Notes under the pieces: model-generated
The model's database searches: none
The model's input: the letters and a program-made list of their open reading frames with translations, nothing else
Told to the model about the DNA's origin: nothing
Assembly (NCBI GenBank): GCA_903897565.1
Contig: CAIUCF010000149.1
Location: 1-22,480, forward strand
Source of the DNA: an uncultured Rhodospirillales bacterium
GTDB taxonomy: Bacteria > Pseudomonadota > Alphaproteobacteria > ATCC43930 > CGMCC-115725
Direction of reading: 5' to 3'
Length of the DNA: 22,480 bases
Made by a program: the position numbers and the translations under genes
Part shown: one piece after another, positions 1 to 7,654 of the stretch
How positions within the stretch are numbered: position 1 is the first letter of the stretch
Layout of the letters: each line of letters opens with the position of its first letter

Positions 1-364
1 AGAGCGCGAGAAACTCGGAGAGATGGGGCGCGAACAGCAGCTGGGAGAAAAACGCATCGACATTGACGCGGAGCCGTCCCCGCACCGCGATCGCCGCGCC
101 GGACGTCTCCGCCACCGCGTCCTCGATGCTGCCGAGCAAGGGGGCAACCTCGGCGTAGAGCCGCCTGCCCTCGTCGGTGAGCGCCACCGCCCGCGTCGTG
201 CGATCGAGCAGGCGGACACCGACACGCGCCTCGAGCCGGGCAAGCGCGCGGCTGACCCCGGATCGTGACAGGCCGAGCGCATCGGCCGCCCGCGCCAAAC
301 TGCCGCCCTCGACGATCGCGGCGAGAACGCCGACCGTCGAGATCACCCGCGGATCGAATGCCAT
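1..364 (-). CDS. LysR-family transcriptional regulator, N-terminal part (runs off window)
   Basis: The minus strand reads from an ATG at 364 to the window edge without a stop (121 codons visible). The translation begins MAFDPRVISTVGVLAAIVEG and continues with a typical LysR winged helix-turn-helix: GSLARAADALGLSRSGVSRA at about residues 21-40, followed by LARLEARVGVRLLDRTTRAV and LTDEGRRLYAE. The start of the effector domain follows (RGRLRVNVDAFFS). It is a DNA-binding regulator; its inducer cannot be predicted. It is transcribed away from the NmrA-type gene at 475, the usual layout in which a LysR protein controls its divergent neighbour and itself. An inverted repeat of LysR-box type lies between them at 380-397. 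The C-terminal two thirds lie outside the window. Confidence 0.9.
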   Translation of the reverse strand, partial: MAFDPRVISTVGVLAAIVEGGSLARAADALGLSRSGVSRALARLEARVGVRLLDRTTRAVALTDEGRRLYAEVAPLLGSIEDAVAETSGAAIAVRGRLRVNVDAFFSQLLFAPHLSEFLAL

Positions 365-379
365 CGCGCCACGCCTTTG

Positions 380-397
380 TTGATTTTCGATCATCAA
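380..397. promoter_or_regulatory. Inverted repeat, candidate LysR operator
   Basis: TTGAT-N8-ATCAA is a perfect 5+5 inverted repeat that contains the T-N11-A pattern typical of LysR boxes. It lies 15 bp from the LysR start (364) and about 80 bp upstream of the divergent NmrA-type gene, where an autoregulatory LysR site is expected. The assignment rests on position and symmetry only. Confidence 0.5.
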
Positions 398-474
398 TCT
401 TATGACATAACGGCACTCACAGCAACGATCCAGTCTCCGCTAAATCTCCCTCACCACCAGAGAAGGAGGCTGAA

Positions 475-1341
475 ATGACGTACGCCATCACCGGAATCAC
501 GGGAAAAGTCGGGGGCGAACTCGCCCGCACCTTGCGCGCAGCCGGCCTGCCGGTCCGCGCCGTCGTCCGCGACGCGGCCAAGGCCGGAGAATGGACGGCG
601 TTGGGCTGTGAGATTGTCACCGCGACGATGGAGGACGCCGCCGCCCTGACCCGCGCCTTCACCGGCGCCAGCGGAGTCTTCATCCTGCCGCCGCCGGTCT
701 TCGACCCCACCCCCGGCGACCTCGAGGCCCACGCGGTGATCGCGGCCGTGACCGCTGCACTCAAAATCGCAAGCCCCGGCAAGATCGTCTGCCTGTCGAC
801 GATCGGGGCCGACGCTGCTCACGACAACCTGCTGTCGCCGCGCGGGGCGATGGAGCGGGCGCTCGGCGAACTCGACCTGCCGCTCACGATCCTGCGTCCG
901 GCCTGGTTCACTGATAACGCAGCCCGGGAAGTCGGCTCGGCGCGCGACACCGGCATCCTCCACAGCTTCCTGCAGCCGCTCGACCGGCGCATTCCGATGG
1001 TCGCGGCCTGCGATGTTGGCCGCACGGCGGCTGCACTGATCCAGGAAACCTGGGCCGGCACGCGGATCGTCGAGCTGGAGGGGCCGAATTGGGTCTCGCC
1101 GCAGGACCTGGCGGCGGCCCTCGCGACCGCCCTCGGCCGGGTGGTGATCGCGGTCGCAGTGCCTCGTCAAACCTGGGAGACCTTGTTCCGCTCGCAGGGC
1201 ATGAAGAACCCGATCCCACGGATGCGCATGCTCGACGGCTTCAATGCAGGCTGGATCGAGTTCGCCGCGGGCGGCGGCGATACCCTCAAGGGGACGACCA
1301 GCCTCGCCGAGGTCGTCGCGACCTTGGTTGCCGCCGGTTAA
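475..1341 (+). CDS. NmrA-like NAD(P)-binding protein (atypical SDR, possible quinone oxidoreductase type)
   Basis: The protein has 288 residues. It opens with a beta-strand and glycine-rich dinucleotide motif GITGKVG (residues 7-13, the G-x-x-G-x-x-G form of atypical short-chain dehydrogenases). Further family marks are a conserved VRD after the second strand, a GVFILPPP segment and VCLSTIGAD. It lacks a clear YxxxK catalytic pair, as is usual for NmrA/HSCARG or QorB-like proteins, which either sense NAD(P)H or reduce quinones. The ILRPAWFTDNA segment is typical of this group. The ATG at 475 is preceded by GAGAAGGAGG. It is probably controlled by the divergent LysR gene. It ends in TAA one base before the stop of the convergent gene at 1343. 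Family placement is firm; the substrate is unknown. Confidence 0.85.
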   Translation: MTYAITGITGKVGGELARTLRAAGLPVRAVVRDAAKAGEWTALGCEIVTATMEDAAALTRAFTGASGVFILPPPVFDPTPGDLEAHAVIAAVTAALKIASPGKIVCLSTIGADAAHDNLLSPRGAMERALGELDLPLTILRPAWFTDNAAREVGSARDTGILHSFLQPLDRRIPMVAACDVGRTAAALIQETWAGTRIVELEGPNWVSPQDLAAALATALGRVVIAVAVPRQTWETLFRSQGMKNPIPRMRMLDGFNAGWIEFAAGGGDTLKGTTSLAEVVATLVAAG

Positions 1342-1342
1342 G

Positions 1343-2674
1343 TCACACCGTCTTCAGGCGCAATGCCCGCTTGGCGGCGAAGCTGCCCTGGCTGTGGACG
1401 AGATCGTCGAGCATGAGCCCGGTCTCCTGCAGCATCGCCACCGCGATTTCAGGACGGTGCCGGCGGATCGCGCCGGTGACGCAGAACAGCGCCGCCTGGT
1501 CGAGCGTCCAGCTGCGTCCGCCGGCGAGCTTGCGCCGGAGGAAGGATTCGGCGAGCGCGGCGAAGGCCCGGCCGCCCGGGGTGTCGCGGACAATCACCAT
1601 CGCCGCCGGGTGCTGCAGCCAGGGGAACACCGTGTCGAGCTTGAACAACGCGATATCCGCCACGCCGCCGAGCGCCGGCAGGTTCTGCGCCGCCGGCTGG
1701 AACAGGCAGTCGATATCGATCACAGTGACCGTGCAGGCATAACGCGCCAGCAAGGCGGGCAGCAGCAGGAAGCGGGCGCAGGCGTAATAGACGGCGTCGC
1801 CACCGCCCGTGGGTTCGCTGCTGACGCGCAGGGTCACGCCCGGGTTGGCGGCGCGCAGCCCCGCGATCTGGTCGGCGAGACCCGGCGGTGGATCGACGAT
1901 ATGGAGATGCAGCGTGCGGCCGGGGCCGAGCGCGGCGAGGCTGGCGAGGCAATCCGCGGCAAAGGCCTCGACATAAGCGCCGTCGGCGGCGGCGAAGAAC
2001 ACCCCGAAATCGGGATCGGCGACCTCTGCGGGATCAAGCCAGGTGACCGGTGCCACGGCGAGCGCAGGACCGCTATCCGGGAAGAGCACGAAATCGTCGC
2101 TCTCGATCCCCGCACCGGCGGCGATATGGCTCGTGACCAGCGGGCTGTCGACGCCGGATGCCGCCAAGGCCGCAGCCTGCGCCAGCGCCGTGCGGAAGTG
2201 ATCGCGCGCCAGCACTGGCTCGCCGGCGGCGCAGATGATCCCCGCCCAGAAGGCGCCAGGCATGCGCAGGGCCGGCTCGTCGGCAAGCCGTGCCAAAAGC
2301 GGCAGCACGGTCAGCGCCTTGCCCTGCGCGAGCCGGTTGTTGAAGATCTGGAAGGCGAGATCCGCCTTGAGCCTGGGGTCGGCCGGCACGCCGAGGGCGG
2401 CGGCCAGGGCCTCGTCGTGTCCGAGCATGGCCAGCGCATGACAATGATAGCTCCAGCTGTCGGGAAGGCCGATGCCGCCACCGAAGGCGAGCCGCAGCAG
2501 CGGCGCTGCCTCGGCATAGTTCGCCAATTGGAAGCAGGTCATGCCGAGACCGTAGCGCGCCGGTAGCCAGTCGGGCACGAGCCCGACCAATTCCCGGAAC
2601 AGCCGCTCCGCGACCGGCAGATCGCCGCGGTTGAAGGCCTGGAACGCGGCCTCGGCGATCTCCTGCGCGGTCAT
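1343..2674 (-). CDS. TPR protein with glycosyltransferase-like C-terminal domain
   Basis: The protein has 443 residues. The ATG at 2674 overlaps the stop of the upstream amidotransferase by four bases (ATGA), which fixes this start; the frame remains open further upstream but that part lies inside the preceding gene. Residues 7-70 look like tetratricopeptide repeats (AFNRGDLPVAERLFRELVGL, then GMTCFQLANYAEAAPLLRLA). From about residue 222 the pattern resembles a GT-A nucleotide-sugar transferase fold: FFAAADGAYVEAFAADCLAS, LHLHIVDPPPG, then VTVIDIDCLF with a DxD motif at 320-322, and a later W-T-L-D-Q segment also common in such enzymes. It is probably cytoplasmic, as no signal peptide or membrane segment is seen. 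It is the last gene of a three-gene operon. A role in glycosylating a protein or small molecule is inferred; acceptor and donor are unknown. Confidence 0.7.
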   Translation of the reverse strand: MTAQEIAEAAFQAFNRGDLPVAERLFRELVGLVPDWLPARYGLGMTCFQLANYAEAAPLLRLAFGGGIGLPDSWSYHCHALAMLGHDEALAAALGVPADPRLKADLAFQIFNNRLAQGKALTVLPLLARLADEPALRMPGAFWAGIICAAGEPVLARDHFRTALAQAAALAASGVDSPLVTSHIAAGAGIESDDFVLFPDSGPALAVAPVTWLDPAEVADPDFGVFFAAADGAYVEAFAADCLASLAALGPGRTLHLHIVDPPPGLADQIAGLRAANPGVTLRVSSEPTGGGDAVYYACARFLLLPALLARYACTVTVIDIDCLFQPAAQNLPALGGVADIALFKLDTVFPWLQHPAAMVIVRDTPGGRAFAALAESFLRRKLAGGRSWTLDQAALFCVTGAIRRHRPEIAVAMLQETGLMLDDLVHSQGSFAAKRALRLKTV

Positions 2675-3447
2675 GCGTCGTCGCTGGAGCGGGACACCGC
2701 CTCGACGAGGTTCTCGCCGCGGGCCATCCGCCCGAACAGCTTGTAGAGATTGAGCGAGATCGGGTTGGCGCCGGCCCGCCATTCCGGATGCCACTGCACC
2801 GCCAGCAGCTTGCCCTTGTCGTCGCCGAGTCGCACCGCCTCGACCACGCCGTCGCTGCTGACGGCTTCGACCTTGAGGTCGCGGGCCAGGCGTTCGACTC
2901 CCTGGTAATGCACCGAATTGACCGCGATCCGCGGGCCGCCGAGCACGCGGTCGAGGATCCCGCCCGGCGTCAGCTCGACGTCATGGCGATACTCGAACAT
3001 GCCGTCGAAATCGGCGCCCTCGGGGGCATGATGGGCGAGGTCGCGTTCGGCTGAGCCGAGATCGGGGCGCAGCGAGCCGCCGAAGGCGACATTGATTTCC
3101 TGGAAGCCACGACAGATGCCGAGCATCGGCTTGTCCTGCTAGAGCGATTCCGCAATCAGCCCCATGGCGACGGCGTCGCGACCGGGGTCGAAGGGACCGA
3201 CCCCCGGTGCCGCCCCCCCATAGCGCCCGGGCTCGACGTTCGACGGGCTGCCGGTCAGCAGCACGCCATCAAGCCGGCGCAGGATCCGCCGCGCATCCTG
3301 GATCTCCGGCAGCGACGGGATCAGCACGGCGTCGACCTCGGCAAAGCGGATCATCGCATCGAGATAGCGCTCGGCCACCGCCTGGAACATGTCGGTGCCG
3401 ATCCGCCGCTTGCAGCAGATCACGCCAATCAACGGCCTGTCAGTCAC
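2671..3447 (-). pseudogene. Class I glutamine amidotransferase, gamma-glutamyl-GABA hydrolase (PuuD) type, interrupted by in-frame TAG
   Basis: One reading frame of 259 codons runs from a GTG at 3447 (preceded by AAGGA with good spacing) to TGA at 2671, broken once by TAG at 3141-3139. The first part gives MTDRPLIGVICCKRR and DGVLLTGSPSNVEPGRYGG, as in Peptidase_C26/PuuD proteins. The second gives LGICRGFQEINVAFGGSL with the nucleophile Cys, SVHYQGVERLA, and AVQWHPEW with the catalytic His and Glu. The stop falls at a variable position nine codons before the nucleophile, so a truncated product would lack the whole active site, while the downstream frame is intact. The family hydrolyses gamma-glutamyl amide bonds, for example gamma-Glu-GABA in putrescine breakdown. 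The next gene upstream in the operon is a class III aminotransferase 23 bp away, which could fit amine metabolism. Recent nonsense mutation and sequence error cannot be separated here. Confidence 0.85.
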
Positions 3448-3470
3448 ATCGATTCCTTAAGCTCTTCCAC

Positions 3471-4889
3471 TCAGGCGCCCAGGGTTCCAAGCACCTCGTC
3501 GAGTGCGGCGACCAGCGCCTCGCCATCTGCGGCCGAGGTCGCCGGACTGACGAGAATCATATTATGGAACGGGGTGAGCAGGAACCCGCGATTGAGCAGG
3601 GCCAGATGCAGATAATGCTCAACCCTCGGCATCGCCGTGGCCCGCGATTCGACGGCATTGCACACCGGCTGCGGACTGGCGACGAGCTCCATCCGGGCGC
3701 CGACGCGCACGACGTGCCAGGACAGGCCGTGGCGGGTCAGCGCCGCACGTAATCCCGCCTCGATCGCCGCGGCGACGCTCTCCATGTGGCGGTAGTTCTC
3801 CGCCGTCATGACCTCTTCGAGGCAGGCGCGAATGCAGGCGAGCTGGAGAGCGCTGCCCGACAAGGTCGTGCCGATCCCGGAATGACCACTGCCGCCGATC
3901 GCCTGGCGGGCTGCCGCCAGCCGGGCTGCGACATCGGCGCTGATGCCCCAGATGCTGGCCGGGACGCCGCCGGCGATCGGCTTGCCGATCACCAGAATGT
4001 CCGGCTCCAGCCCGAACACCCGTGCATAACCGCCGAGGCCGGTCGAGATGGTGTGGGTCTCGTCGAGCAGCAACAGGGTGCCGTAGCGGCGCGTGAGGGT
4101 GCGCAAGGCCGCGAGGAAGCCCTCGGCGGGGAGGATCATGCCGCAATTGGTCATCGCCGGCTCGGCCATGACGCAGGCGATCTCGCCGGTCGCGAGCACC
4201 GCCTCGAGCGCGGCCAGATCATTGAACGGCACCGCGATGCTGCGCGGCGGCACGGCGCGATCGGCGCCGAGCAGGCTCGCCCGCACCACCGTGCGGCCAT
4301 CGAGCAGATCGACGAGCGCGTCATCGACGGCGCCGTGATAGCAGCCGTCGAACACCACGACAGTGTCGCGCCCCGTGACCGCCCGCGCCACCCGCAAGGC
4401 GAAGCGATTGGCGTCGCTCGCGGTCGTTGCCACCTGCCAGTAAGGCAGGCCGAAGCGTTCGACCAGGAGCGCCCCGACCGCCGCGGCGTCGCCGGAGGGC
4501 AGCATGTGGCAGAAACCGGCCTCGGCAGACCGAGCCAGCGCCGCGACGATGGCCGGCGGGGCATGCCCGAACATCGCCCCGGTATCGCCGAGGCAGAAAT
4601 CGATCAAACTATTGCCGTCGATATCGGTCAGCCGCGCGCCCTTGGCGGTGGCGACGATCATCGGAAACGGCACCGGCCAGTCGAGCATCCAGTGCAGGGG
4701 AACATGATTGAGGAATCCGCCCGCCGGGGCCTCGGCCGCCGCGTGCGCCTGGGGTCGCGCCCGGACGTAACGTGCGGTCTCCGCCTCTGTCAGGGCGTGC
4801 GCCCGCGCGTCCAGCGCCGCCCGGGCGGCGCTCGCGTCATCCAGTCTCGTCGTCAATCCCAACCTCGTCACCACCGATAATGTGATCAC
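3471..4889 (-). CDS. Class III PLP-dependent aminotransferase (glutamate-1-semialdehyde aminomutase-like)
   Basis: The protein has 472 residues when read from the GTG at 4889. Class III fold marks: LTDIDGNSLIDFCLGDTGAM (about 87-106), a cofactor-phosphate segment ATTASDANRFALRVARA, DGCYHG (181-186) with the Tyr-His that stacks on PLP, MAEPAMTNCGMILP, LLLLDETHT with PLP-binding Asp276, and ILVIGKPIAGGVPASIWG with the Schiff-base Lys303. The overall pattern is closer to glutamate-1-semialdehyde 2,1-aminomutase and related aminotransferases than to GABA or ornithine enzymes, but true HemL is about 430 residues and this copy has a longer N-terminus, so a different amino substrate is likely. No ATG exists before residue 68, so the start is GTG or TTG and is uncertain within about 15 codons. 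It is first in the operon with the amidotransferase and the TPR-glycosyltransferase. Confidence 0.85.
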   Translation of the reverse strand: MITLSVVTRLGLTTRLDDASAARAALDARAHALTEAETARYVRARPQAHAAAEAPAGGFLNHVPLHWMLDWPVPFPMIVATAKGARLTDIDGNSLIDFCLGDTGAMFGHAPPAIVAALARSAEAGFCHMLPSGDAAAVGALLVERFGLPYWQVATTASDANRFALRVARAVTGRDTVVVFDGCYHGAVDDALVDLLDGRTVVRASLLGADRAVPPRSIAVPFNDLAALEAVLATGEIACVMAEPAMTNCGMILPAEGFLAALRTLTRRYGTLLLLDETHTISTGLGGYARVFGLEPDILVIGKPIAGGVPASIWGISADVAARLAAARQAIGGSGHSGIGTTLSGSALQLACIRACLEEVMTAENYRHMESVAAAIEAGLRAALTRHGLSWHVVRVGARMELVASPQPVCNAVESRATAMPRVEHYLHLALLNRGFLLTPFHNMILVSPATSAADGEALVAALDEVLGTLGA

Positions 4890-4895
4890 AATATT
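4878..4895. promoter_or_regulatory. Near-perfect palindrome over the aminotransferase start, candidate operator
   Basis: The core TGTGATCACA (4881-4890) is a perfect palindrome, and symmetry extends outward with AT-rich arms and one mismatched pair. It overlaps the GTG start of the aminotransferase, where a repressor could block transcription or the initiation region. Sites of this general form are used by FadR/GntR-type and CRP/FNR-type regulators, but no regulator is encoded nearby, so the binding protein is unknown. Confidence 0.4.
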
Positions 4896-5074
4896 AGGAC
4901 ATCCTCACCTTCCTGGCGAGGGGCTTGGTAGCCGGTCGGTCACGGGAAGGGGGACGAGGTATGGTCGGCGATCATCGCCGCAAACGCCGCGTTCTCGTGG
5001 AAGCGTGCGCCGCACGGCTAAGGAGAGGTGAATCCTGATCGGAGATGCCTCCTGATGCCGCGGGAAAGCATCCG

Positions 5075-5103
5075 TTGACGATCGAAATCCGGGATGGGCT
5101 AAT
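5075..5103 (+). promoter_or_regulatory. Candidate sigma70-type promoter for the exported VPLPG protein
   Basis: TTGACG (5075-5080), 17 bp spacer and GCTAAT (5098-5103) lie about 78 bp upstream of the ATG at 5181. The -35 element is strong and the -10 matches four of six. Nothing else is recognised in the roughly 290-bp gap 4890-5180 apart from a CGGCGATCATCGCCG palindrome at 4966-4980. Confidence 0.35.
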
Positions 5104-5180
5104 GATGCCTACCGCAGATCGCGAGCTATTATCTGGCCTCTGGCTGCTTATGCGCCCGTCAAAATCATTTGGAGGTGATG

Positions 5181-5810
5181 ATGCCTAAGCATCGCGGATT
5201 GGCGCTCTTGTCGATGGTCGCAGCCGTAACGGTATCGTCGCCCGCCGCAGCAGCGGACATCACAGTAAACCTCGGCGTATTAAGCGGTTTTCCCCCGCTC
5301 TCAGTTGGTGTGTTGGTCGATCCGTTCGGCGTGTCAGGCTACTTCGGGAAAGCTCCTGGCACTGAAATCTCCGTAGCGACGCTCCCAAATCCGATCGACT
5401 ATCTAAATCTGGCGCCGAGCCCCGGCGTCTTCGATTTCACCTTTTCCGTGAAAGACGATTTCTTTCTTTCCAATGTGGTCGCCAGGTCGGAATACCCAAT
5501 TCCTGGTGGTTACCCAGACGACATGTTCGGAAGCGCGAGCGGCCAGCTCTTTCAGGGCACGACGTTTCTCGGCGATCTTGTCCAGACGGCCAGCTTTAAG
5601 CTCGATGCCGATACCGTTTATACGCTGGAATTGAGCGGACAGCTAAATCCTGCTGCGCCGACGTTCTACGCACTCGGAATTTATTTTCTAGAGGGCAATC
5701 TCAGCATAATTGTTCCGGCCGTCCCTCTTCCCGGCGCGGCCGGCATGTTCGGAACTGCGCTCGGCTTTCTCGCCGTGGGCGCCGCGGCGGCGCGGCGATT
5801 ACCTCGCTGA
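5181..5810 (+). CDS. Exported protein with VPLPG-type (PEP-CTERM-like) C-terminal sorting tail
   Basis: The protein has 209 residues. The ATG at 5181 follows GGAGG with a 5-base gap; the frame is open slightly further up through a TTG that is part of the ribosome binding region, so that start is rejected. The N-terminus MPKHRGLALLSMVAAVTVSS followed by PAAAA is a signal peptide. The middle is a beta-rich domain of unknown function (VFDFTFSVKDDFFLSNVVA, YTLELSGQLN). The C-terminus is VPLPGAAGMFGTALGFLAVG followed by AAAARRLPR: a short motif, a hydrophobic helix and a basic end, the tripartite layout of PEP-CTERM/exosortase-type sorting signals in the VPLPG/VPLPA variant. It is expected to be exported, possibly surface anchored or released. 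No exosortase is in the window. Codon use is visibly less GC-rich than in neighbouring genes. Confidence 0.8.
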   Translation: MPKHRGLALLSMVAAVTVSSPAAAADITVNLGVLSGFPPLSVGVLVDPFGVSGYFGKAPGTEISVATLPNPIDYLNLAPSPGVFDFTFSVKDDFFLSNVVARSEYPIPGGYPDDMFGSASGQLFQGTTFLGDLVQTASFKLDADTVYTLELSGQLNPAAPTFYALGIYFLEGNLSIIVPAVPLPGAAGMFGTALGFLAVGAAAARRLPR

Positions 5811-6010
5811 CAGCAGATGCGTCATCGTCGTCGGCGGGGTGTGGAGATTGCGGGGCCGGTCGTTCAGGGCATGGCGACCGGATAGAGCATGGCCGACGAC
5901 GAGAAATAGACTGCGCGATCAACCCGCTCTGACGAACGCCCTTCACGCCGAGGCTGCCGATGGATAAATAGAGGGACGCGTCTCGCCCTCGTCTACTCGG
6001 AAGGTTCTGT

Positions 6011-6754
6011 ATGACCACGCCATCGCCGTCGCTGCCCCTGTTCTACAGCAGGATCGTGCCCCTCGATTCTCGTGTCCATGGCGAGCTCAAGCTGAACCGG
6101 GCGGCCGGCTATGGTTTTGCCTCGGCGGCAAGCGCGGTCCCGGTGGGGCTCGTCGAATTCGCGGCGGCCAGTCAGAGCTATCCGATCCTGTTCACGACAG
6201 GCGCTGATCCGATGCCCGTCGTCCTGCTCGGCGCCCGTCCGGGCGAAAACCTGTTCGTCTCGAACGACGGCGTCTGGCAGCCGGACTCCTACATTCCCGC
6301 CTATGCCCGGGCCTATCCCTTCATCTTCATCGAAGACCCGCAGTCCCGGCAGCTGTTTCTCGGCGTCGAAGCCGACGCCAAGTCACTCGACCCGACGATC
6401 GGCGTGCCGCTGTTCGAGGGCGAGAAGCCGAGCCAGGGGCTGAACGAGGCGCTCGCCTTCTGTTCGGCCTATCGCGAGACCCTGCAGGCGACCGCCGGTT
6501 TCGCCAAGGCCATCCAGGATGCCGACCTGCTCGAGGACTACCAGGCCACGATCAACTTCACCAAGGGCGGCGCCGTCCGCATCGACGGCTTCCGCGTCAT
6601 CAATCGCAAGAAATTCGACGAGCTCGACGAGGCGACCTTCATCGAGTTCCGCCGCAAGGGCTGGCTCGACGCGATCTATGCCCATTTCTTCTCAGCCGGT
6701 CGCTGGAACCGGATCGTCGATCTCGCCGCGGCCAAGCGCGATGCGCTGCACTAA
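6011..6754 (+). CDS. SapC family protein
   Basis: The protein has 247 residues and matches the SapC family (named from S-layer loci of Campylobacter) in length and pattern: LFYSRIVPLDSRVHGELKLN near the N-terminus, YPILFTTGADPMPVVLLG, NLFVSNDGVWQPDSYIPAYA, RAYPFIFIEDP, LFEGEKPSQGLNEALAFC, and a C-terminal GFRVINRKKFDELDEATFIE with GWLDAIYAHFFSAGRWN. No signal peptide is visible. Function in proteobacteria is not established; members are common in alphaproteobacteria, often without an S-layer operon. The ATG at 6011 follows GGAAGG. Its end overlaps the next gene by 14 bases, so the two are probably co-transcribed and translationally coupled. Confidence 0.9.
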   Translation: MTTPSPSLPLFYSRIVPLDSRVHGELKLNRAAGYGFASAASAVPVGLVEFAAASQSYPILFTTGADPMPVVLLGARPGENLFVSNDGVWQPDSYIPAYARAYPFIFIEDPQSRQLFLGVEADAKSLDPTIGVPLFEGEKPSQGLNEALAFCSAYRETLQATAGFAKAIQDADLLEDYQATINFTKGGAVRIDGFRVINRKKFDELDEATFIEFRRKGWLDAIYAHFFSAGRWNRIVDLAAAKRDALH

Positions 6755-7400
6755 GCGGCTCGCGGCCCTCTGCCTGGGCGGCGCGCTGTTGTCAGCCGCC
6801 GCGCCGGCTCTGGCCCAGGAGGCCTCGACCGGGGGACAGGTCCCGCAACGCGCCGTCGTCGACGGGTTTCGCAGCGCCAAGTTCGGCATGAACGAAGACG
6901 ATGTCCGCCAGGCCGCGGCAATCGACTTCCACGTCAACGCCGACCAGATCAAGAAGGCGAGCAATCCCGTCGATCGCACCACCGTGCTGGAGGTCGTCGT
7001 CAAGGACGTGTTACCGAGCGGCGGCAAGTCGGCGGTCGATTACCTGTTCGGCTATAAATCGCACGAGCTGATCAGCGTCGCGGTGACCTGGACCGGCAAG
7101 ATCGACCCGACCGTGACCGACACGGTGCTGCGCAACAACGGCGTAACCTTGCAGAGCTATTTCCGCACCGCCGGCTACAAGAGCGACACCGTCAGGATGG
7201 ACGTCCTCGTTCCCGCTCTCGGCTACGTGATGTTCGAGGGCCGGGATTCGGACGGCCATATGACCCAGCTCGTGCTCGGCGGCGATCTCAAGCAGGACCA
7301 GTCCGATCATGTCCAGCTCAAGCCGACCTCACTGACCCTGCGCTACATCGCCGACCCGGTAAACCCCGACATCTTCCGGATCGCGCCGGGACAATTCTAG
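6741..7400 (+). CDS. Small exported protein of unknown function, coupled to sapC-like gene
   Basis: The protein has 219 residues. The ATG at 6741 lies inside the end of the SapC-family gene; the frame is open further upstream but only as antiphase of that gene. The N-terminus is a clear signal peptide (RLAALCLGGALLSAAAPALA, cleavage expected after Ala25 before Gln). The mature part has FGMNEDDVRQAAAIDFHV, VLEVVVKDVLPSGGKSAVDYLFGY, and a later VLVPALGYVMFEGRDSDGHM. No family was recognised with confidence. It is predicted to be periplasmic. It ends in TAG at 7400, eight bases from the end of the convergent FecR/DUF6600 frame. Confidence 0.8.
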   Translation: MRCTKRLAALCLGGALLSAAAPALAQEASTGGQVPQRAVVDGFRSAKFGMNEDDVRQAAAIDFHVNADQIKKASNPVDRTTVLEVVVKDVLPSGGKSAVDYLFGYKSHELISVAVTWTGKIDPTVTDTVLRNNGVTLQSYFRTAGYKSDTVRMDVLVPALGYVMFEGRDSDGHMTQLVLGGDLKQDQSDHVQLKPTSLTLRYIADPVNPDIFRIAPGQF

Positions 7401-7408
7401 CCCGCCTG

Positions 7409-7561
7409 CTACTGCGGTCGTCGCTGGTTGCCCGGCTGTCCCTGGGGGGCGACCGGTCGCGGCGGTGACGGATGCAACACCGGCGCGGCTTGCTGAAATT
7501 GCGGCTGGCGAATTTGCGGTTGCGCCGGCTGCTGGAATTGTGGCTGACGGATCTGCGGCTG
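7409..7561 (-). pseudogene. In-frame continuation of the FecR/DUF6600 gene beyond the ochre stop
   Basis: Directly after the TAA at 7564-7562 the same frame continues for 50 codons to TAG at 7409. It keeps the same Gln/Pro repeat (QPQIRQPQFQQ, twice) and then a Pro-rich end (AAPVLHPSPPRPVAPQGQPG). This shows that the ancestral protein was about 681 residues long and that the present stop is secondary. Confidence 0.75.
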
Positions 7562-7654
7562 TTATTGCTGCTGGAACTGGGGCTGGCGCAACTGCGGCTG
7601 GTATTGCTGTTGGAATTGCGGCTGGCGAAGCTGTGGCTGCGCCTGCTGCTGGAA
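7499..7654 (-). repeat. Four tandem 39-bp repeats encoding a 13-residue Gln/Pro unit
   Basis: Four consecutive 39-bp units read FQQQAQPQLRQPQ, FQQQYQPQLRQPQ, FQQQ-stop-QPQIRQPQ and FQQPAQPQIRQPQ, followed by a partial unit FQQ. Unit 3 differs from unit 2 at its fifth codon by TAC to TAA, which creates the stop. Such arrays are prone to slippage and length change. Confidence 0.85.

Noticed and set aside
1244..2566. Long plus-strand open frame of 440 codons
   Set aside because: It is antisense to the TPR-glycosyltransferase gene, has no recognisable domain and is rich in Arg, Glu and Gly as expected from an opposite-strand frame in GC-rich DNA.
4961..5038. 25-codon frame upstream of the first VPLPG gene
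   Set aside because: Arg-rich and too short to judge, with no conserved motif; chance occurrence is more likely.
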